Source: Pogonophryne albipinna
Lineage: Eukaryota > Chordata > Actinopteri > Perciformes > Artedidraconidae
Assembly: GCA_028583405.1 (NCBI GenBank)
Contig: CM053246.1
Location: 7,363,605-7,427,604 of the forward strand
Length of the DNA stretch: 64,000 nt
Direction of reading: 5' to 3'
Shown: piece after piece, positions 25,201 to 35,000 of the stretch
Numbering within the stretch: the first letter of the stretch is position 1
How the letters are laid out: the number at the start of each line of letters is the position of its first letter
Program-made: the position numbers and the translations under genes
Notes under the pieces: model-generated
Told to the model about the DNA's origin: nothing
What the model saw: the letters and a program-made list of their open reading frames with translations, nothing else
The model's database searches: none

Positions 25201-28200
25201 GCCGAGATGGCCCGCTGGAGATGGTGTTCCTGCAGAGAGAGAAAAGTGGAGGTGAGACGCCTGGACCACTGAGGGGTAAGGATGGGGAGCGAAACTGACA
25301 TTGAAGGTCTCATATTATACTGTTCTTCATCAATATATTACAGGTCTCAGATATATACAGAACATGTCTCTGAAGTGTTTGGCTCCAATCACCACTTTCA
25401 GAGTCTCTTTCCACAGAGGGGACACATTTTGATGTAGTTGATTTTGCATAATAGGTCCCCTTTAAACAAGCACCAGGCTATATTTTTAAAGACTGTGGTA
25501 TCGATATTATCCGTTCTTACCGGGTTACTTATAAAAATGACAAATAGATTTCATATTTCTTATTACATAAAATACAACAGTGTTGGTTCTGTTCTCAATT
25601 AGTTTTTTCCCTTAAAAAATAACAAAATAACTGATAAAAATACCATTAAGGAAGCGTATCGGTAAGAGGAGTAGTAGTTGAAATCCTATCCATACCCATC
25701 CCTACCTATGATCGATGTGTTCTTAATACAAACAATAACCTGCAGACTGAATTACTTCCAATGCAACAGATGGCGCATTTTTCTTTACATTTAAGCGTAA
25801 TTGTTGTTTGCAAACTGTACAAAAGAAAACAAGTGCCACACAGTTGAAAGTCTTTTTAGATCAGTTTTAAAACTATATTCAGAACCGATATATATGGAAG
25901 AAAAAGAGCCTAAAATCTGAATTAGAAATACTTAAATAATCCCCGGGAGAAATTGGTTTCCGGTGTTCCTTTTTAGAATTTATAAAATAGAAATAGAAGT
26001 AAAATAAGTGATAAAACCGTAAGTAAAACTGTGCAATAAAAGATCATGTTTATTTGGGTTTCATAATATGATTGACATAAACATAAGAAATCAAAGTAAT
26101 ATTTCCATAAAGACCAAATTAAAATAAACTCCAGCTGAAGGAAACTGTGATTTCAGCCTCTGCAGACCATTTACATGCACACAAACCTATATAACACACT
26201 ACAGGAAAAAACAAAAAGCACAATATGGCCTCTTTAAGTGAAGCAAATTCAAAACATTTCCCCGCTGAATCGTATTATTAAGTCTGAAATAACACCACGT
26301 TTTAAATGCACGCCAGCTAACTTAACTGAGGGAGACAACTGGCGATGATCCCGTTACATATTGGGCAACATTTGTCCTCCAGATCGTGAAACGTCTTTAG
26401 CTTCTGTCACACAGTTCCCAGTAAATGACAGGGATGACCTTTGAGGCACCGCAAGTGGCTTCTCTATTCACACCAGCGTTGCTTTCAGGAACATTCCCGT
26501 CTTTCGCCTTGTCAAACATGCCACTGGAATGGCATGTGGGCGAGGGATGGGTCGAGGGGGCAGTTCAACCAGCAGGCGATAATTCAACACCGCCATAAAA
26601 CTCAACGAAAGAAGAAGCAGGGAGGAGGGGGGTATGCAATGTAGATTTACGCTGTGGAAAACGTCTCTTATTACTTCCAGGAACATGGGAGGCAAAGATC
26701 TGCTTATGTCCGCTATAAGGGATTGAATATAATACAAGTTGCGAGACATGGAATGTTTTTTCACTGACTTCTTGAATCAGAAACAGTCACTCCATACATT
26801 AAACTCAAATAATTGCAACTACATCTTCAGCAGAGTGTTGCAATTGGTTTGCTTGCTCTATGTGAAAGTGTCCAACGTCAACGATATCGTCATCTGCAAT
26901 GGAGCTGCTTTCATTCACAAACATTAAAGTACTTCTTATCTATTCACAACACAGCCATTTCCCCCTTAAAAATAAGGATTTCCGGTGGGATATAGATTGT
27001 CCTGAATATCAACCCTTGCTCCCGTTTACACATGACCTCAAGCAAGATGTGTTGCTGACCATATTAGGGATTGAGGGCACGTGTTAAAAAGGGACTTGTG
27101 AAAAACACCTGAACGCGAACAAACAGAACTGCAAGGTCGAACAAAATCAAACTAACACATGTGACGCTATTTACATTTAAGAAAGTCGAAACGTTTTCTT
27201 TTATGTGAAGGAATCTGTGATCAACATGGTCATAAAAGATAATTGATTCAACCTAGAATGATATGACAGCAGAGGTCGCGTTAACCGAATATTTTCCGTC
27301 TATGACGGATTTTATTTAACAATGACGGAAAAATCTGAAAGCAGTCCGTCATTTTGACAGATTAGAACAAACTCGGAACAGCGCCAAAGTTTCCCCGCAG
27401 CGAAGCTCCGGTGTTATGCCGTGTTATGCATGCCCTCCAAAAAGGAAATTAATACCGTTTCCAAATCTAACTGTGCCGTACAAATCATTGAAATGTCTGT
27501 GAGTTTGGCTTTACGCTGTGCACGCTCCCGCGAGGTGCAGCAGCCATGCATAACACGGCGCATGTGAACTAAATGTCCCAGAAGGAAGGACGCCAGACGG
27601 GTTGAGTAACTGGTTTTCTGGCGGGCTTCTTCTTGTCTGAGCGGTCCCAGTCAGTGGTGGTAGCCGAGCCTCTGGGCGCTGAGCCACTGGCAGGCAGACT
27701 GTCAACAAAGCGGCTCTGTACAATCTCTCTCTGGGGAGGAGGAGTGTATTTATTGTATTCTGAGGTTGTCGGAAACACGGGGGGAATGGGAAGAGGTAGT
27801 AGGGAATAGATTCAAGGCTTTCATTGTCATGTGTGCATAGCTAGTGTAGTTATGGCAATGAAAATCTTAGGTCACAGGCTCCTCCAACAGTGCAACACAA
27901 TAAAACAGATAATAGTGCAAGTAAATAAAATAAAATATAATAGCTCGTATGTTGCGGACAAAGTTAAAAGCACACAACGAAAAGTAGAGCTGGAGAGGAG
28001 CAAAAGAAACGGCAGCCATCATTACCGGCGCCATCTTTATATATCTGTAGTAGGTAAAGTGAATGACACTTTCTATGAGTACATGTAATTGTTGGCAGTT
28101 TTGTTTAGCTGTTGTCACATGTAGCGTTCATTGTTTAGTGATCTTGTTCATTTTTGTAAGTTGTAACACCTTGTTCAACATGCTTTGGCAATACGATGTT

Positions 28201-31200
28201 TTGGATATGGTCATGCCAATAAAGCTCCTTTGAATTTGAGTCAAGTAGAAAGTGTGTGTGCTTTAAATGAATGAGTGTGTCACTGTGGTCTTTTGGAAAG
28301 CAAGAGACTTTGCTTACTGCAAGTCAGCCATGGTACAGTCACTGATGTGTAACGCAAGTACACACATTGAGGAGGATATACAACATTGAAGAGTTTCAAT
28401 ATGCGGTCAGATTTTGGTTTGGCGCGCTCTCTAGGGTTTACACCAAAATGCGATTTCTCCATAAAAACAGGTCTGCAACCAACACTTGCTAAGTCACTGC
28501 TTCTTTTTTTGCAGGTTATGTGACAGCTCTACTCTCTACATCTCATCGGTTAGCTTAACTACCCAGCAGCCCTGCATGGTGAGCCCCAGTGTGCAAAGCT
28601 TTTCAAATGACTTCTGATTGGTAGGAGTGTTTAACAAAAGGGCGAGGATTCATTTACCCTACACATACAAGTAGGGTTTGGCTAAATGGATCTACTCTGA
28701 CACAGTATATGTTGATACATATTTTATAATAATAAATATCATGCTATAGTGAATATTGCGTAAAGTTCTGTGACAAACCAAATAGACTATTCATTTACTA
28801 ACCCTGTACATCTCACAATTGGAATAAATTAAACAAAGATGTCTTCATATTACTTATACACAAGTATCAAACTGGTGACACATGTCAGTCAGTTCATATA
28901 AAAACATACAAGCAAACACTATACACAAGCCAACAGCTACTTCAATGCACGTTTTTCCCTATCAACCAACAAGTCTCTACGAATTCATTTCCACATGGAA
29001 AGAGAAACATTAGCCGTTTATGTTGTAGTTATTTATAGAGCAATACCAAAACATAATTCAAAACCTACTTTAAACACAACAGCAATAAAGAAGCACTGTA
29101 TCCTGTGGTGAGCCTTAAAGTTGCAATTTCTGAACAATAAACCGCAGTCAGACGGTGCCGCGCCATTATATCAATGGAGAATTTTCTGCTGAGACATTTA
29201 TGCTGTTTTCCCACCAAGCTTCAAGCTCAATGTAAGCTGGATTTAGTTTTAATACAAGCTTCTCAGCCAGTCGGCTACAAGTTTTCAAACATTACGGTCG
29301 ACTATGTAGCTCCGACATACTGTACGTGTTAAGGGGCGGGACATCTCTAAGCTGTTGACCAATCACATCAGAGCTAACCATTCAGAGCAGACTGGGCTCT
29401 GGTTTCAGACAGAGGGTAAAGAGGTGATACAGCACATTAAGCATGGAGACATGCTAAAAGTAGAGGAACAAAATATAAATATGAACCTGAAAATTAGCTT
29501 AATAGGCCCTTTAACATAAAGAAAAGAGTATGTTAACTGCCACGGAGGTATAAAAGTGAACTTTATAATGTGTCACCTTCAGAACAACATTATGCCGTGA
29601 TTTTAAACACGTTCAGCCTGTATTACATTTATTTTGAGTCCCAGAGCAACTGATAATCAACCACGTTTGGGCTTAGGGAGCAACACTATCCAACACGGTC
29701 TGTGGTACCAAAGGCAACAGATTGTATTTTACATTCATGGAGCTTTATAGTGCCATCTGTTCTGAGGATGTAGCTGGAGACGCTGCTGTGGACAGCCTTG
29801 CACTTTTATTTTAGTGCTTCCCTAAGGCTTCTAGATACGAAGCTCACAACGCTTACACTTTCACCCAAAGCATTTACTCTGACCCCCTCTATGAATGTAC
29901 GCTCACAAAAACCTTCATGTTCCTATAGAATTCTCACTGAATCATTCCCCCGATAGGCGAATGCCAAAACCTCCGCCTCAATGTCCTCGGGCTTCTCCAC
30001 AATAAGAGGAAAAACTCATAAAAATCAAATGGCCTTGAGCGAAAACACGCAGGCTGCCAAACCCAATCAAGCAATGCGTTTGTTTACTTTCCCGGCTATT
30101 TGCTGGAGTAGACTTAAATTGAGGTGAACAGTCAGAATACAGAACATTAGCAGATAGCTTTTTCCTTTCGCTTTCTCACACATACACACAAGAGTCCAGA
30201 AATAGCCCTGTAAAATCACCACATCCATCACTGTCAGGTCTGCTGAGGCAAGCCGAGCTTCCTCCACCTTCCTCGCTCTCGCCTCCGACAGCTACTATCC
30301 CAGACACTGTAAACCCCACTTAACATGACGGACAGCTGCAAGGGCAACGCTGTCGAGGGACGCATGCATACAAGGCGGTTTAATGCACCACGCGGTAGAG
30401 GGTGGTTTTTAATAACCAGTGTGAGTAGGTTCGTGGGAAATTAACAGCAACCATGACAATGCGCTTTCGGCTCAGGCGGACAAATGACTGATCATGAATT
30501 GAGAAACTTTTACGGTTAAACTTATGGTGGATAAAAGGAGTTTCTGTAAGGGTATAATAATTCTGTAACAAGAGTAGGTCAACTTTTGCATCACTATGAT
30601 GTAAAACTAGGGCTGCACGATTCATCTTTTTAATATGGAGTAGTGCAATATCCAAATCGCATTTAGAGCAATATGTGGTAAAGGCTAATGGGAGAAAATA
30701 TAAGAATCAGAAATACTTTGATAATCGCAAGGGGAAATTGGTTTCCTGAACATTTAGATTGAATAAAAAAAGAATAAATTACATTAACATGGGTAAAAAT
30801 GTGAGCAAAATGATCCAATAAGATAAACATTTATTAAATTAAAAAAGGTCATTGTGGAGCTGCAGAGAAGCCATAAAGACCGTTTTCTACAGAATTAAAA
30901 TAACCCTAAACCTTTCCTAATCCTTTAGTACAGATCATTTTAAGAAACTATCATTTCAACATAATGATTGAGAATAAAGTGATTTTTAAAAAAATATTCC
31001 CTCTGATAAAGCAATTGCAAAGGGATACCCAATATTACTCAGAAATAATTGCAAATTTTCCTAAAAGTGCAGCCCTAAATTACTGGTCATAAATTGAGGG
31101 GAAAAAAGTCCATCCCACAAACCTCGAATGCTGTGGTTTTATTAAATGTGCCAACTGCTAGGACGGTCTTAGGGAAGACAGCTTTTAGATGCGCAGCTCT

Positions 31201-32012
31201 TCTGTCTTGGAATAGTCTGCAAATTAAATGGAAACTGAACAATCTGGTGCCACTAAATGTTTTTAAAGCTCGGTTGGATGCTACTCAATCGGAAGCTATT
31301 GGTACCTGTTTATGTGGATAATTATGTAAATGATGCTGTATGATGTCCTTTTGTTGTTCTATTTATGTTTTTATGTTTCATGTGGAACTACTTGAGCAGG
31401 TCTCCCTTGAAAAAGAGATCAATGATCTCAATGGGATTTATCTGTATAAATAAAGGTTTGAAATGAAATGAAATGAAACCTCTACTTCACATTACATATA
31501 CATGCTTTAATGCTCAAAACGGTCTTTCTTTTTCCTCGTACTGCTGTTAGCTTGAGAGAAACTCCCTCCCCCAGTCTTTGCAGGCCATTAACACGCACAA
31601 AAACCTATAGAAACACTACAGAAAAGGGGAAACCCCAAATGCACATTAGGGCCCCTTTAATATAAATTATAAAAGTAGTGTATAGAAGCGTAGGAAAATC
31701 TCGAACAAAGGACAACAACAAGTTTTCTGGCGTTTCCACAACTTAGCAGTGCCAACTAATTTGCCTAGCTTGCAAACCGTATGAGGATATAGATTGCAAA
31801 ACTTGCCTCAAGACTGGTGTTAATTTCCCTGCGCACATTCACATCAATATAAAACTGTCAACAGTGGAATAAAAAAGGGGAAATGGCTGACTAGGCAACT
31901 TTCACTTTAACAGCATGAAGGCTGCAGAGACTTTGGTCAGGTGACAGCCCTACATTTCCATCCAGCAAGGTCACACGCTGAGCAAGTGGTAGTATGCCAG
32001 AGTGTGAGGCTC

Positions 32013-32051
<39 letters not shown>

Positions 32052-35000
32052 AGTACAAGAACGGTGTCTGGCAAAGAGGCAAACACAACAGATGCCTGTG
32101 GGCTCCCAGCAGGGCCGCAGACACTGACCTCACTTTCACCCAAACGTAAACATAAGACAAAGTGCCTGGCTCAAAACAAACAACCCGCACGTGCGGCGAG
32201 GGAGTTTCGGCGATGACAGCTTTTCAGTAAAGCCACGCTACACACACACTGCAAATTACAAAACCACATGCAATGGTGAGCAATGATCCTTGAAAAGCAA
32301 GGAGAACGCAAGAGTAAAACAGTACAAACGAGCAAGGCTTAATGTAGCATACAGCCTGGGAAAATCTGTCCGACATATTTAAGGCTCTGAAATCAAGCCA
32401 AGTGTCGAGCGGGGCGAAGTTAAAAAAGAAACTACAATGTCAGATGATTTGTTTCACAATTTGTCAACCACTATTCTGCATGCAGCATCGGCAGAATGAG
32501 ATTAAAGCATGAAAACAGTAAAAGCACAAAATACAAATGTGAACCAGAAAAGGAGCACAATAGGGTTCCTCCAAGTAACTTCTGTTCTACTTAACCAGGG
32601 CCGGCCCTTGGCATAGGCAGTATAGGCGAATCCTAAGAACCCATCAACCCATTGGGGGCGCCGAAAATTGAAAAAAAAACATAACACAATTTCCCGATTT
32701 TGGATCAACAAAGTACATCTTATTATCTTAACAGAACTACGCCTATATTGCGTACAGCGCCCATAAACCCCCCCCAAATCAAGTTGAACTGCCCCAGCAA
32801 AAACCAGAGGTTTATGTGAAATAGTTTTTTTTTTTAATAATGGTTTGTGTGCAATTATAGGTTTTAATTTTGTATTTGTGTTAATTTAAAATAAATCAAA
32901 CTCCCAAACAACGTATACAGCTTCTGTGTGCTTTTATTAACATTGAAATGTACTGTGAGAGGCTCTGATAACCTCAGCTCAGGGAGGTAAAGGCACACCT
33001 TTATATGATCATTATAGTTGTATAAAAAATAAGAGAATAAAGTAGTTATTAATAAACTAGAATAGAGTTTAAAAGGGAAGTGATTTGTAAAATATCCATA
33101 AAGAAAAAGAAAATCTGTTTACAGTTCTGTTTCATATGTTGAAATAGATCTCCTAATGTTGCTCTCAAAGTGCACCAGATTGATGCTTTTAACTTCAATA
33201 TAAAAAAAACCTAGTGGAGGTTAGGTCAATAAACACATGATGATTACTGCGATTTCTTCCATTTGTCCAGTACATCCAATGCTCCCAGGACAGCAGCAAT
33301 TAGTTGAATGAATCCCTGGCATTATGAAAGGTGTAAATCTACTAGTGTTTCAGAACAGATGTTTACTAGCAGAGCCACCACATATATGGAGAGCACACTG
33401 TCATCATACAGACCACAACATTGAACGGGTCATCCATGTGGTTGAGGCTGCGATAAGCTCAGCGTAGAGTAGGGCTGCAAAGAACTCCCTTTTATTAAAT
33501 CTCAGATTCATTTGTTTCTTGGTTAATTGATAAGTTCAATTGATTGTTGGGTCTATGAAATCTCTGAAAGCTGTGGAAAAGGGGGGTCCAATGCCACCTC
33601 AAGCACATGATGATGTCTTTAACAAGGTCACGGTTGGCCCACTACGCAAAGAGATTCAATACATTTACTTTTTAGCAGAATAAAGAACCTAGAGATATTC
33701 ACATACAAAAAAGCGTGAATCAGTGAATTTTACTTATCGTTTCTAAACAAAGAAAAATATTAAAACTGATCAAAAGAGTTGGGTGATTTATTTAATATTA
33801 ATCAACTAAAAGTATTATTTCCTGCATGTAGCATAAAGGGACTGCATTTCTGTGTTGTACAATTACAATAAATGAACCGCAATATTTCCACAGGCAAGCA
33901 CTTTTCCCCTGTGTGGATCAATGAGTTAAAAATCAAGGATGCACAACTAAAAACACATGCACTTGCGGTACAATGAAGCAACAACATCATACATTAAGGG
34001 CTTAAGGAGTGAGTCATGCATTTTTTTTTACCAACAATAACTCAAACCATATTTCCTATCAAACACCTGACGTAGAAATTCAAAACAGACCTCTGAGCTG
34101 CCTACCTCTTATGATAATATGACGGTTACATAAGGGAGCTCTCCAGCTGAGCACAACACAGACTTTGAAGTGACAGCAACTTCAACCCCTCCCCCGTCGT
34201 CATCCTCCTCCCGTGAGCCACGTGCCGCCGGTCTGCCAGCCTGCTGAGCCATCTGACACACTGAACCCCTGACACACAGCCAGCACCAGACTGGCTGCAA
34301 AGCACTGAATAACAACAGCATCCACCAGGCAGGGAAGTCTGGACTGATATTCCCACAAGTGTCACTTTGTTAGGACCAGTGGTGGGGGCCCTTACAGATT
34401 TAAAAACCACTACTGCATTAAGCCAGCCTCTTTCTCCCCCCCCCCATACTTATCTAAAATAATCCGATGTGCTGCTAAGAATGATAGAAGTTGTCAAATA
34501 AATGTCATGCAATGAATGGAAGAACACATTTCCCATGAGTTACATCTAGTTTTTTCTAAACAAGCCCCTGCATCCGAAAGATAAGCACCAAAACACTCGG
34601 CATAAAATCGGGAAGCAGTCTTTGTTTATTTACATGACTCAGTGACTCATTCATCCCTTAAACTGAGCTAAAATATCTCCTTATCTAGCTAAATCATAAT
34701 ACGCTAAGGATAGAACATGAACTCCCAGAATAGCTTGTGAAGTTATACAATTTGTATATTTGAAAATGTGCAGTGGCAAGAGAATTTGGATGTGGTTCAA
34801 TCTAATCTGGAAAATCCAATGTCAAGACTGGGAAACCAGCGAGACTGTTACAGTGAGAGTTGTAACAGATACTGGAAAAAACAACCCTTTTTTCAAGAGC
34901 AACTTTATGTAAAGTCAACTTAGATGAATAAATAATATAAATATGTGAATGCAGGTTTGTGATGCAAGATTGGGAGATTACATATGATATCTCTCACTGC

